Notes: generated by a model from the letters alone, not told the origin. Counted from the first letter of the stretch, positions 36,265 through 48,476 are shown. The stretch: DNA of 64,000 bases from Rhodosporidiobolus odoratus (GCA_034387635.1 JAOANU010000020.1:186001-250000); one strand, 5' to 3'. Numbers and translations are program-made.

Positions 36265-39200
36265 TCACGAGTTGACCTCCCACTGCAAGTTGATAGCGTT
36301 CATCCACTCGATTGCGTTGCGGCGAGTCTTCGGATTTGCGGGTTCGCCGCATTGAAGGTAAACAATCGCCTTGTCACCAACGCGAACGCGAAGCACTGCT
36401 CAGAAACAAAAGACCGGATCAGTTCCCTCCGACTAAGGTCAGAACCAGGGAGAGAGGGAACGTACTGTCCTCCCCTGCGCCGAACAGGCTTGCAGGCGGT
36501 TCACCCTTCCCGCTTGAACGGTTGAGTCTCAGCACCGTATATAGCTCAACGGGTGCGTTCGGGTCCGTATCGAAAGGCGGAGGTGGAGCGCGGCAAAGTA
36601 CGAGAAGGTCGGTGCACAGAAGCGCGATCTGCGAGTAGAGCCTGTATAAGGGCAAAGACCAGGGATCAAGAAAGCGGGAAAACGCACAAGCTCGATTTGC
36701 TTGTTCTCCTGGAATAGAGTGAAGAGCTCCGCATCGTTGTTCTGCTGCGGTCGGCGGTATAGAGTCGGAGAAGGCGCCTCGACGGTCGTGGCACGCTTGA
36801 CGGACCGAATGATGGTCTGCGAGGACGACGATCGTCAGTCGCACCGTGGACGAGAGCAAGAGAGAAACGACGGACCAGATTGCCGCTCCTCAGTAAAGTC
36901 CGATGAGGCTGCACCAGCGAACTCTTGAACTTCTGCTGGATGCGATTCTGCCAGTTGAGCAGCTGCGCCCTGCCCTCGTTCTCCCTCTTGCTCTCGTTGA
37001 GTATGACCGCCACGGCGTCCATCTCCTCGCCGGCGAGAGCGATGACGGGGTGCCGATCAAGGCGAACAGAGGAGGCAGGAGAGTAAGAGGGCGAAGTTGG
37101 ATCGAGGTACGAGGAAATGGGGGCGCTGTCGCGAGGTGCCGGAGTGCAGGTGGAAAGGGACTCAAGCAGGAGGCGGTAGCGAGGGATGCGTTGAATCGGA
37201 AGGAGGAGGTAGGACTCGAGCGAGATTTGTGAGTGTGAAGGGTGCGCGCGGCAACGCTACAAGGAAAGGTTAGATTGAGCTCAAGAAGAGACAGGGGGGG
37301 AAAGCTCACCTTCATCCAACTCTTGATGCGCTTCTTTTGACTAGACGAAAGCGAGGAGGCCACGCCGGCCGACGCATCGAAGAAGGTGGAAGGCGCGAGG
37401 GAAGGTGACGCCTGCGTGCCATTAGATGTTGACGACGGAGACGAGCTTGACTTGGCCCATGTCTGAATGCGAGTGAGCGCATCGTCGAACCCGTTGATGT
37501 AGGACGAGTATATCTTGAGGAAGGAAGCGTGGTTGACGAAGACTTCGCCGACTTTTTCGGCAATCTCAACTGACTCTCCTCCGCTCCGAACCGCCGCGAG
37601 AAGGTCGGGGAGCAGGATCTTGCGGTGGAAGTCGCGAATCGCCTCCTGCAGCAGGTTGATAGGTCAGCTCCCAAAATCGCCCAAGAAACACATGAGCTGA
37701 AACGTACGATGTTGCTGAAGACCGCCCTTCTCTCGGCCGCTGGCAGGACCGAGTCTTTCTTCCCTGTCCCACTCGTGCTAATTGGCATACTCGCACTTGC
37801 GACGTAGATTCCGCACAACTCCTCGAGTCCCCTTAGGTAACTCTGCTCAGTCTCAATAATCTCCTTCAATACCGCTTCTCGCTTGACCGGATCGTCGACG
37901 AGTTTCGACTGCGACGTTGAAGATGCTAGCGGAGTGGGCGAGCGGCCGTCGCTTTCCGCGTCGTCGTAGAACTGAGAGAACCGGCCGGAATCCGGGCGGA
38001 AGGTGGGAGGAAGGCGGCGAGTACTTTGCGCTCGACGCATTTGAGCAGGCGAAGACGGCCTCGGGCTACTTCCAGAGATAGCACCGAGAGAGGGGGAGTG
38101 ACGGAGAGACGGCTTGGTCGAGTCGAGGGAGGGAGAATGGCGGAGGCGAGAACCCGGCGTCTCGAGCGGGATCGTAGGGAGGGTCACATCAGGAGAGAGA
38201 TCGTCGAGGTCGCGGAGGTAGGCGAGGACGGAGCGGAGTGCAGCCGCGTGGTCGTGCGGGGTTGGGCTGGGAAGCTCGTCGCCTGTACTGGCCTTGGGCG
38301 AAGCGAAGGCGTCGAGCATAAGGAACGATCGCCTCTTCGTCACCGGCGCGTTTCGCTGACCTTGAAGAGCGAGGACAGGGCGTTTCGAGCTCTTCTTCTT
38401 CCGCCCGAACGAGCCAAACTTGCTCGTCGCCTTCTCCTCGGCCACCGATTCTTCCCCTTGAGTGACTGTTTGCGAGTAAGCCCTCGAAGCCGCGTCAAGC
38501 GCACCGGGCCTCGACTGCGAACCACCCCTTATCCTCGCTCCCGACACTTTCTTCATCAGCTTCTTTGCCCATTTCTTCTTCTCTTTCTCCTCTTTGCCTT
38601 CGGTGCTAAGGTTCAGCACCGAAGAAGCGGCTGTGACAGGCAGAGAAAGCGTACTGGGCGACTTGAGTGGGGGAGAAAGAGCGGGAGAGGTTGGAGACTC
38701 GGCGAGGATAGCAGACTCGGACGCATGTCGATCCCGTTCAATCTCGGTCTGCGCGACCTGGAGTTGGTGTGCAAGAGTCGCCTGTGAAGGTGGAGTGGAG
38801 AAGGCGGAATAGATGGGCGTGGCTGAAGATGATCGAGCAAAGTGGGGGGAGCTGAGCGGAGGTGAGGCGGTTTCAGACAGGCCGGATCTGTCAGGAAGAG
38901 TGGTAGGGGATGATAGCGTGCGGAATGGACCGTGCGGAAGCGGCGACATTGCTCGAGAGGGAGGGGCGGGGCTCGCGCCTCGACTAGTCGGGGCCGAGTC
39001 GACGCCGTTTTCGAGCTTGATGGCGCCTTCGACGAAGAGGGGCCGAACAAGGTGATGAATCTGGAAATGGAAGGGGTTTCCGTCGACGAGGAGCGCCTCG
39101 AGCGCATCTAGCCGGCACAGCCAGCTCGGAAGAAAGCGAAAACGATTGTTGCGCAAAGTGAGGGTATGGAGACGACTGAGTTGGGATAGAGAGTTAGGTA

Positions 39201-41809
39201 GCGAGGAGAGATTACAATTGTCGGCGAGGAGAACGTGAAGAGCTGGGAGAGTGCCGAGGAAGGAAGGAAGGGTCTGTGTAGCGAGCTGGTTTCCTCGGAT
39301 GTCGAGTTCTTCTAGGAAGCAGCAGGAGGCAATGGCGGAAGGCACTTCGCTCAAGCCGCAATCCCTGCGCACAAGTGGGTAAACACAAGCATGCACGGAG
39401 GCGCTGAATGAAAGGAGAAGACTCACCCGATGTCCAGCACGACCAACCCATGCGTGAGAAGCGGAACGGTGAGGGTGAGAAGCGGGGCGATCTGGAACGG
39501 CGTCTTGCATCGAGCGAGGATAAGATGCGTCGTTTCTGCATCGAGGGTAATGCTTCAGTCGCTTGCTCAGGTAGAGAGACGAAACAACGTGCCTGCGGGC
39601 AGCTCCTTCTTTTCAATGGCCTTATCGCTCCAATTGACCACATCCTCGGCTGGAGCATTCATGACAAACTGCAGCCCACTCTCACCGGGTAAGAACGGTA
39701 TCGTGGGCACATCCTCGTTCCACAGCTCCGAGCTCGTTGCGCCGCTGTTGAGATAGACCGAGCTGCCCTTGAGGCTGCTCCCCGCCACAAAGCTCGTATC
39801 TGGTGTACCGCTCGAGCGCTCCCCGGCTCTGCCGAGATCACCGAATCCGAGAAAGCGTCTTCCGCCGCGGCGGAGAAGGTTGAACGAGTCTTCGTCGTCG
39901 GTAGAAAGGTAGTCGGTCTCTTCCGGAGAGAGGCAAGCCTCCGACTCGCTAAGGTGCTTTGTAGAGAGGCGGTCGAGGGACGGAGGAGAGCGGAGAGCGC
40001 GGTGGGAAAGTCGAGGCCGGGGAAGGCTGAGATGCGACGGACGGTGCGATGTAGCGGAAGAAAGCGAAGACGTCGTCGTGCTGGTCATAGTGGATGTCGC
40101 GCTCTCTTCACGCTGGCGGGGAAGACGAGCAAGCGATTCAGGTACTGGTGGCGCGGTGGGCTCGTGCGTGCGAGGCGGCAGGACCAACGTCCGATCGTCT
40201 TGCAGAGTCGTTCCGCCTGCCTCGCTTTGAACGGTGAGGTGCTGCGGGCCCCACGCGCGGCTCCCGAATCCCGGAACGCCTAGAGGAGAGTCTGCGTAGG
40301 CCGTAGCAGGGCTGAGGGGACTTGGCAAGCTCGCCGCGAACATAGACAGTCGGTCGAGGTTTGCTCCAAAGTCGCCCTCGCCATCGAAGCTGGGCCTGCC
40401 GCCAGGCGAGGGCGGGGCGAGGTCGATACCCAAGCCTTGTAGGCTATGCGAGTCCTGCCTGAGAGCCGAAGAGCGGTCGGGTGGGGCTAATGAGGCGGGG
40501 TCCAGATGGAGACCAGGCGGCTTCGAAAGCCGCTTCTTCGCCGTCATCGATGGCGAGTCGCCCGCGTAACTGATCTGGGGCGAGCGGTCCGGCGTGAACT
40601 CTGCCGTAGTAGCCGGCGTCGCCGTGGCGCTCTTGGCATAGTCGCTCGCGTTGCCGGTGCTGTCTTCGCCGTGACCGTGTGCCCCTTCGAAGGAGAAAAA
40701 CGAATTTCGATCCTGCTCGAAGCGCGGGCTGAAAGCGCCGCTCGATGGACGGGACGAACCGGTGGAACCGGCTTGCGAGAGTGCGGGTGTACGGGCGGGA
40801 CCAGCCCCTGAGCGCGAACGAGGTTGAGAGAGATGAAGGGCAGCGGGAGAAGCGATGGCGAGGGAGGACGGGCGAGATGTCGCTACGAAATGTGGCGGAT
40901 AGTCGTGTGAACTGGAAGCAGGGGGGGTGGTGGCGAGCGAAGGAACTTTGCGCAGGACATGCTGAAGTGGAGGTTGTGTCGCAGGAACGCTCAGAGGGGA
41001 ACCTGCGCTGCTGTACGTCCGGATTGCTGCGTTGGCGCTACTTGAGCGACTCTGAATGTCGTCCGGCGACGCGGTGTCTGAATAGGCTGACATGCGGCTG
41101 GACGCGCGGGAGAGACGAGCTGAGCTCTTGGTGGGCAGGGGAGGACGCGGACGAGGCGGCGTATCGGCGACAGCGGCTAGTGCAGCCGATGACAAGCTTC
41201 GCGGAGCGGTGAAGCCGGAGAAAGGAGAGGCGGGACGAGAAGCTGGGCTCGACGGAAGGCTGCCAGCAGAAGATGCGGTAGTCGACGGCTCATCGGTAAA
41301 TCCGCGAGAACGGAGCTGCCTGTCGCCGTTATAAACGCCGTCGGCGAGATCGATCCATGACTGACGTCTGCTGGCGACGAGGCCGGGGGAGGGAAGGATG
41401 GGAGCAGAGGAGGCGGAAACGGGTTGTAGGCGGGCTGTTTTCGGAATGAACGAGTCTGCAAGGCATACTGCGGTTAGTACAGTCCAGAGAGTCCCGCTGA
41501 GTGGTACATGAGCTGGGGAACAAGGTCGGGAACAGCTCAGGAAAGAGGGACCGTACCGATTGATCTTGCATCGCCTTCCTCTGCACGACCTCTGCCCTGC
41601 ACCCCATTAACTCCAGGCAGCCGCCGGTCAGCGTGACGTCCTTGCCCCAGCGTCTCCCTGGCTTTTAGGGGCGCCGTGGCCTCATCGCTTCCCGCGGCGT
41701 TCTGCTTCTGAGCCTCTAACGCTCGCACCCCAGCCAACACACTGGCCCCTACTCCTGCGGTGTGAGGTGTTCGCTCCAGCGTAGCGTCCTTATGGCTTTG
41801 ATCCGTCCG
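36265..41809 (-). CDS. LRR-RhoGEF (leucine-rich repeats, DH and PH domains); N-terminus unresolved
   Basis: Nine exons (41557-41809, 39581-41455, 39427-39535, 37708-39364, 37310-37645, 36876-37256, 36688-36816, 36466-36628, 36265-36395) join in frame to 1677 residues. Order: a disordered Ser/Pro-rich N-terminal third; about four leucine-rich repeats (LSEVPSAIASCCFLEELDI to LDALEALLVDGNPF); a long disordered linker; the Dbl-homology domain starting AVLKEIIETEQSYLRGLEEL and containing YLLLPIQRIPRYRLLLESL; and a PH domain ending EWMNAINLQWEV. DH-PH proteins load GTP onto Rho/Cdc42-type GTPases and control polarity and the cell wall. The frame entering exon 41557-41809 has no ATG, so at least one 5' exon lies upstream of 41809. 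The target GTPase cannot be told from sequence. Confidence 0.85.
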
Positions 41810-43117
41810 CTACGGTAAAGTTGGGAGGTCCGAGGACAAAGACGAAACGGATGAGGGACCGAAGGCAGTGCTGGGGCTAGGCGAAAGTGGCTAAAGAGAA
41901 TTGGCGAGTGTGTCTGTTGCGCTGCTGGGTTGTCAGGGGCGACTCCGGCAAAGCTATGCAAGCGGATCGAGCGGGACGAGTGCTGAGAGGGAATGTCGAT
42001 TGATGAGACTTGGAAGTTGAGGGAAGGCTGTGGTGCTTAGGACCGTGATTATGGGATGCTTGCACTAGTAGGTGGCTTCGGATTGCGCTCTGATTCGGGA
42101 GCAGGATCGCGCCGCTAGCACAGACGACAGCGAGAACAGCTCGAGGGCAGAAACTTGGAGAGAGAGCGATCATGCGATCATGCCGGGATGATCGAAGCAG
42201 TAAGCTGGAACTGACTGCACCACATGCGGAAAGTCGAGTCTATCAGAGGTCTCGTAAGTGCAAGTTGCGTAGTAGCCGGCTTGAGGCTGATGACAGACGG
42301 CTTGCGAGCGAAAAAAGGGAAAAGGAAAGGAATGCCTCGATGAGGCCTGACTGGCTTGCGGCATGGTGAAAGGTGCGGCAGGAGGGACTGCTTGTGCCTT
42401 CCTCTCAGTCGCGGAAGTGTCCGAGAGAACAACCGCACAGAATGGAAAAGGCGGCTCGCGAAGCGCTGCGGAAATCAGGGAGATGAGGCATGACTGTACC
42501 TTGTTCGCGCCTGTCTCGCGGTTTCTAACGCCGGAGGAAACCCCTCTGTAGCGTAGCAGCTTTTTGGGTGCACCTGTCTCAAGCTCCCTCCTCGATTTAA
42601 ATGTGAAGTTGGCAAGCGAGGCGGAGATGAGAAGGTCGAATTTGTTTCGGGCGATGCCTTCTTGAGTGTCGCACGTGAAAGGCTTCCCTTGCAGATACAG
42701 TACCCAGTACCACCGTAAAACCTACAGGCCGTCTTTAGCCTGTGGCTCTGGCTGCGGGGAAAGCGAGCCTGGCTTGCTGCCACTTCCGCTTTCTCATCTT
42801 TGCACCCTCGCATATCATGAAAGTCACGGATCAGCCCCACACCTACTGGCTGAAGGGATCAGAGTGACTCGATTCGGCAAGATCAGTGAGAAGACGGTAC
42901 TACCCTCCGTACCGAGTTCTTCCCTTCGCTGCGACGGACGGTTTCTCCTTTTCTTCCTTCTTCCTCTCCTCCCCTCCTCTTTTGACTTGGCTCTGAGGTG
43001 GACGGACTCAGCCTTATTCTTCAGTACCACAGGCTCAACCACAGCTCAACCTGCACACCGCCCCACTGCAGCACCCCCTCCCCTCGCTCCGCTCCCCTTA
43101 CTTACCTCTCGACAACG
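41810..43117. other. 5' side of LRR-RhoGEF and duplicated promoter of GPI copy B
   Basis: Should contain the missing 5' exon and promoter of the RhoGEF. From about 42890 the sequence is an inverted near-copy of the region upstream of GPI copy A. Confidence 0.5.
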
Positions 43118-43735
43118 ATGTTCTCCTCCTGCTCCTCAATCTGGATCTCCAGCGCGTTCCTCCTACTCCAGATGAGCGCCGTTCATAGTCAAGCCACCAT
43201 CAACTCGCCCGCCTCTGTCACCGAGTGTCTCCCTCAGCAGCTTACGGTGAACGGAGGGGAAGGTCCTTACACGATTCAAGGTCAGCTTCTCCCACCTCGC
43301 TGTACTTGAGCGATGACCGGATACAACTGATTGTTCTGTGCGCACAGTCTTACCTGGTGGATCAGCTGGAGGGACGCCGTTGGAAACCCTTCCTGCGCTC
43401 GATCAGGCGGGAAGTGTGAGGTGGGTCGCGGATTTGCCTGCAGGTTCGCTTTCTTCCCCTTTTCACTCTTTCCCTCGCTCCCTGCACTTCTCCCGCCACA
43501 ATACTGTCCAACCCTTGGCGAGCTGCTGAAAGCGAGGCTGACTTCGACTTTTTTGCGAAATACAGGCCAAAACATCACGTTCAGCGTCAGGGTAGGCTGA
43601 TCTCGCTGTAATCCTCGCTCCACCTCGTGCAAGGGAGTAAGCCAGCCGTACTGACACTTCGTCCACAGGACAACTCCGGCGTCCTGGCCTTTTCCGCTTC
43701 GGTCCCAATTCTTCCGGCACTTCGATCGACTGGCA
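42890..43735 (+). repeat. Inverted duplicate segment, partner of about 24690-25540
   Basis: From about 42890 (GACGGTACTACCCT) through the promoter, exon 1, intron 1 and exon 2, this segment is almost identical to the reverse complement of the copy A region. Intron 1 (67 nt) is identical in both. Differences start to accumulate in intron 2 and become heavy after exon 4. Confidence 0.88.
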
Positions 43736-44288
43736 AGTCTCGCTCTCCAATCTACCCCTCCTTCGCGGCGGCGTCTCTGGATGAATTCACTTGTGTCACC
43801 GTAGCCTTGATCAGGACGCTAGCGGCGGTTCCGCCACCACCGACGCCGCCGCTTCAACCACATCGGGTGCGCCAAGCGCTTCTTCCGTCCCAGGCTCTTC
43901 GGGCAGTGCGAGTGGCCCTACCAGTGCTTCGGGATGGGGGAGTGCCAGTACGCCGAGTGCCATCACTGAGGCGAGCTTCTTTTTCCTTCCCTCGCTACTG
44001 AATTGACCTTCTCAATCCTGAGGAAGATAGCTGATCCTGCCTGAATTGCTCTGCAGGCCCCGTGGAGCTTCCGGTGCCGTCAGCATTGGGGCTCAAAGGA
44101 GTGGACAGGTGCTACTCCGAGCGATACCAATGATGGGACCCGCCTGAAGAACCTCGCCAGGTACGCAGCTCTTGTTTTTCTCGCTCGAGGTCTCCTCATG
44201 TTCTCTCTGAGTCCGCACTGATGGCGGCTCTCTTCGTCGCTACGGTCTCGCCGCTTGCGCCCTCGCTCTCGTCGGTTTGGCTTCTTGA
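43118..44288 (+). pseudogene. GPI-protein gene copy B, probably decayed
   Basis: Exons matching copy A are at 43118-43280, 43348-43443, 43566-43591 and 43669 onward, and encode the same signal peptide and first domain. Relative to copy A, one G is missing in the CCGGG run near 43716, shifting the frame just before the second conserved cysteine. The Ser/Thr-rich segment remains readable only in another frame. The last intron has also lost its acceptor: copy A has TGTAG before the GPI tail, copy B has TACGG. A GPI-like tail (GLAACALALVGLAS) is still legible. Read with the standard splices, the product would run on in a Pro/Arg-rich frame to a stop near 44001 and lack the anchor. It could still be expressed as a truncated secreted protein. 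Confidence 0.7.
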
Positions 44289-44624
44289 GCTACGTCGCCG
44301 TCCGCATGCTTGGTATACCACAGCTACCCATTCCCCTCGATGCCGCCCTTCCCTCCTTCTCCTACACTGCACCACGAACACTGTGGGGTAGATGGACAGA
44401 TTTCCCTCCTGTTTTCTGCCTTTCCGTAGCGCCCATTTGGTAGCTTGGTCCCATTCGCATTCATACACTTGCGGAGCTTGTTGTAGCGCTCGTGCAACTT
44501 CAGCCCCGCTCAACATTGCCCAGCTCTGACTTGGCAGCTGGCAAGTCGGCACACTCTGACTCAGGGGACTAGTGATCGATGCTTGGGTAAGCGGTCTCGC
44601 AAGCGACAGAAGCGCTTGGTACCT
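44289..44624. other. Convergent 3' flanks
   Basis: 336 bp between copy B and the CAP gene. Nothing recognised. Confidence 0.55.
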
Positions 44625-46071
44625 TCAAGACGGCGCTTGCACATTCTCCTTGAAATACTTTAGGTCGTCCGTAACAAGGTTGCCTGGCGGCCAGTACTCG
44701 CATACCACTGCGGATCACAAGGCAATTTGGGGTCAGTACAGACTAGCACCCGAAGACGGAAAAGAAAGTATCGTACGATAGACCCCGTACTGCCCGCTCT
44801 GGAAGATCCCTTTGCACATCTGGAAGAAGCAGCCGACGGCACTTGTGCCTTTCCACACTGTTTGAGCTGTTGAATAGAGATCAATGAGGGTCAGCTTCAA
44901 GTCCGGATTGGGAAGGGGCAACAAGGGGAGGTTTAGGAGAGAACGGCGATTTACTGAAATGACCTGCCGAGAAAGGAGAGTTTAGCTGAGTGCTTGACAG
45001 CTGAGCCAGCAAGAACGAAGCGTACCCGTCTCCTCAGTGAAACCTGTAGGTTTACTGTAGTCATACATGGACTCCTCGTTGTTCCTGCGAAGAAATTCAA
45101 GTCAGCCGAGCTGTTTCTCCCCGGATGCAGCGGGAGGTAGCCCACCATGCCCAGATACCCGCCGACGTATTCATAACCTTGAGGTCATCTGGCCTGTAAC
45201 CATCCGAGGCGGATGCGAATAAGTTCTCGCCGTAGCTCCTGCTCATCAGGAGACATGTCGCAGGCGGGAGGAACAGAGGGCAGGAGGAAACAGATGATAT
45301 CAAGTCAAGTGTTGACGCAGCCCATGGTCAGCATTCCGACGCGTTTAGTGTAAAAGCAGGAGAAACCTAGCGAGTGTGAAAATACGCACGTCGGCAACAA
45401 GCTCCCCTTACTATGCTTCCACTGACACTTGCCCGCCCACTTCTCCGCCGCATCCGCCAGAGTATTGTTCCAGACCAGGTCTGACGCGTTATGGGTCGAC
45501 CGGAACGAGTTGTGAGCGTCGAGGCAGTCGGTTTGAAAGTTTGAGAGCGAGTCTGAGGTGGCCATGGATGAGGTGCTCTGCAAGACGGACAGCCGTAAGT
45601 AGGAGCTCTCGCATGAGAGCATAAGGGGCGCGCAGGTGCGAAGAATCGGGTAGAGCGAGAAAGGGTCGAGGGGGATTCGGTAGAAAAAAGGGGAGGAATG
45701 CGATGGCTTGGAAGAGCTTTGAGCGAGGATGCAAGGAGGACAGCCTACGTAGCCGCGATTGACCATCCAGAACACCAGTCCCGCCGCGACGACCGCCACA
45801 AAGATGAGGGTAATGACCAATATGCAGTGGGAGTTGACGCTCTTCTCGTCGGAAGCAAAGCGAATGTCAGCGCTACCCTTGCGAGGTCCGACGACAGCCG
45901 AGCGAAACGTACCGAGGCTGTTGCTGCCGCCGCCGGCCCGTCTTCGCTGTCGCTGCTGGACGTTGAATCGCTCTCTTCGTCCCGATCCCGGCGTCGTCGA
46001 CGGTGATGCCGCAAAGAGCGCAGGTTGGTAGGCGAACGCTTCTCCGAGACAGAAGCATTCAGTCCGGGCAT
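44625..46071 (-). CDS. Membrane-anchored CAP/PR-1 domain protein
   Basis: Eight exons (45913-46071, 45749-45844, 45390-45577, 45146-45238, 45026-45084, 44955-44963, 44777-44866, 44625-44707) join in frame to 258 residues. The CAP (SCP/TAPS, PR-1) domain shows CLDAHNSFRSTHNASDLVWN, KWAGKCQWKHSKG, SYGENLFAS, the GHFTQ-type motif, AVGCFFQMC and the C-terminal CEYWPPGN. Yeast relatives (Pry proteins) bind and export sterols. Instead of a signal peptide it has an Arg-rich, then acidic/Ser-rich N-terminal tail (53 residues) followed by one hydrophobic helix (LVITLIFVAVVAAGLVFWMV), giving a type II membrane topology with the CAP domain outside. Exon 6 is only 9 nt and supplies the conserved His-Phe. 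Confidence 0.87.
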
Positions 46072-46540
46072 GTAGCAGGCGGGGGCAGCGAGAGAAGCAT
46101 GAGCGAACAAGGCGAATCGACCCAGGCGGAACGTCCGCGGACGCTTACAAGCGGCGACGTTAAGAAGCCGGCGCTGTGTTGCGTTGAGCTGCAAGAAGCG
46201 GCAGAACGACACCGCGCCGTCGTGCTCTGGCCGAGGAGGAACACATCGAGCTGGTGGTGTCGGTGCCCGAAGGAGAGCCTCTGCCCGACGCGGCGGGTTA
46301 GCATGGTCCAAACCTTCACCTCACCTCGTTTTTGGCCTTCCCTCGCCCCCGCGAGCGAGTGTCGCACACCGATGCATCAGCACAGTAGGGATGGGGCGGC
46401 TGCAGGTACGCGCTGATCCTGCATCACCGGCAAGCGCATTGTGACAGCGGAAAAGGAAGAACGGGACATCGAAGAATGTGCCATTGCAGCGAGGGTAAGC
46501 AGGCGTATCACCCTGGGGGCGGCAAACTAGTGAGTACGGA
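46072..46540. other. Intergenic
   Basis: CAP promoter and SEC22 3' flank. An alternative splice from 46588-46592 into 46510 would extend the SEC22 tail, but the direct stop fits better. Confidence 0.5.
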
Positions 46541-47894
46541 TCACAGTAGAGGAAAGGGAATCAACGTACAGAAAAAGCGGTAGTAAAGAAAGACGAAGAC
46601 GAAAAGGCCGATTCCACCGACCGGTGCCCACTTCCGGATCAGGGCGTCGCTTTACGTCGTAGAGTGTCAGTATCCAGAACGGAACTATTGCGTTCGTGAG
46701 ATGAAGACCATGACGCACGTATTGATTTTCCTCGCCGCCTTGCGGTACTTGAGCGATTCATCCCTCAGCGACGAAGACATGGTACTCATCCTATCCAGCG
46801 AGTCTCCACGCCACAGCAAATCCTCCATATTCTTTGTCATGATCCTCGTCACATCCTGCAGATCCTCATTCAGCTGATTCAGTCCAGCCGCCTGCGGTCC
46901 GCCTTTCCCCGATGCTTCTGCGCCGCGCGGGTCGAGGTAGAGCCGCTTGGTACGTTGAATGAAGGTGTCGAATTTGACAAAGGCATAGGGGCGAAGACCG
47001 GGTTTGAGAGACATGTCGGGAGGATAGGAACGGGAGAATTCGGTGCTCAGTTCGGCAAGGTAGGAAAAGGCGAGATTGCGGGGGTAAGAGCGGTCAGCGA
47101 TGGTGAGGTATACAACAGAGTCGGCAATGAGGTAGCTGTCGAGAGACGAAGGTCAGCCCCATCCAAACGGGATGTAGCGCGCGACCATGGGAAGAAAGGG
47201 TAAGTGTCAATGTGGAAGAACGCACTGTAGGGTACATCCGCCACTCTCGATGGAGCATCGGGGTTCTGATTGCGGTGTCAGACGGCGGAAGATGAGCTTG
47301 GCTTGCTGCTTGTATTCGGGCAGCTTGGGGTCCTACGGGATGAAAACCAAAGCAGGTCAGAACGGCCGGTCGCATGGCTCTTGCAGGGGCAGGTATGCCG
47401 GTTTGTCGACGCGACAGAGACGTTACTTCCCGCTCCGAGGCGAGCCTGCATGCTTGGTGAAAGGCGGCGGACGTGAGCGGGCCACGACTAGGCCAAAGAG
47501 GGTGAAGAAGCACTCCAAGGCAACCAGCCATGGCACGTGTCCCGTCCCGCATCGCTCATCGGGGCATCCAGTCATGAGTGCTCCGTCTCGAACGACTCGT
47601 TCGTTCGCCTTGACGCGGTCCCGTCGTCACCGCCCCCACTTCCACCTCGGAATCCTCAAAAGCTCGAAGGTCGCTTCTTGTTGCGATGTTGAGCCTCACC
47701 TGTTCGTCGTCATCGTTGGAAGCCGCCAGCGGCAATCCTGCAATCCACGAGCGAGTGCGTAAGCGTAAGTTTAGCAAGTTGAGCGAGAGCGACAGGAGAG
47801 CGTGGAAGAGTTCGTCGCGGCGACGGCGGTCAAGAGAAGGTGTGAGACTGAGCGTACCATCTGTAGCACGCGCAATGATTGTACTCCGCACCAT
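46541..47894 (-). CDS. SEC22: Longin-domain R-SNARE Sec22
   Basis: Five exons (47858-47894, 47700-47737, 47226-47332, 46719-47135, 46541-46649) join in frame to 235 residues. Sec22 is the R-SNARE shuttling between ER and Golgi. The longin domain starts MVRSTIIARATDGLPLAASN and continues QAKLIFRRLTPQSEPRCSIE, HYLIADSVVYLTIADRSYPR and RPYAFVKFDTFIQRTKRLY. The SNARE motif runs LNEDLQDVTRIMTKNMEDLL with the central arginine in LLWRGDSLDRM, followed by the tail anchor WAPVGGIGLFVFVFLYYRFF. After the anchor there are eight extra residues, where many relatives stop at once. Intron 2 is 367 nt. Confidence 0.94.
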
Positions 47895-48476
47895 TTCCAA
47901 AGCAGTCAGTCGACCTTGAAGTGTCGGACACCGCAAGAGCGAACAAAGGTTGGCTAGCGACGACTCTCTTCGCAAGACTGGCAGGCTGCTAGATATGCTG
48001 AATGCGCCACCAAGTATCAACCTGCCAACCGCGCAGTCATATCGGCACTTCCATCGAGGATTGCCGTTGTTTCCCTCGTCATCCGCTTCTCGAAACGCGA
48101 TTCCTCTATTCGCATTGCTGCTGGCGGGACCTCACTGCCGAGTGAGACATGAGACTAATGCGAGAGCTCCAGGCTCGTCGGGATGACAGGCTACGACGGG
48201 AGGACAGCGGTATCAGTATCTCTCTCTCTCAGTCTCTTCTGCCATGATAAAGATATATGCGCTTGATCTGCGCCAGTTGTCCCGAACATCTGGCCATGTT
48301 CGTTCTAGCCCTCACAACACGAATTGTGCGGCAGGCAAGGGTGCGCGTCGAACCTGCAGTGGGCACGAGCAAGAGCATGCGAGCAGAAATGCAAACCAAT
48401 GTACAACCCATCCTCTAGACAACGGACAACCAGGTATAAGATCAATACAGCCCAGGACTCCTTCTCGTGCAGCAGA
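47895..48476. other. Intergenic
   Basis: SEC22 promoter and permease 3' flank. No gene seen. Confidence 0.55.

Noticed and set aside
31209..47894. SEC28 and SEC22 as a trafficking gene cluster
   Set aside because: They are 14 kb apart with unrelated genes between and on opposite strands; coincidence is simpler.
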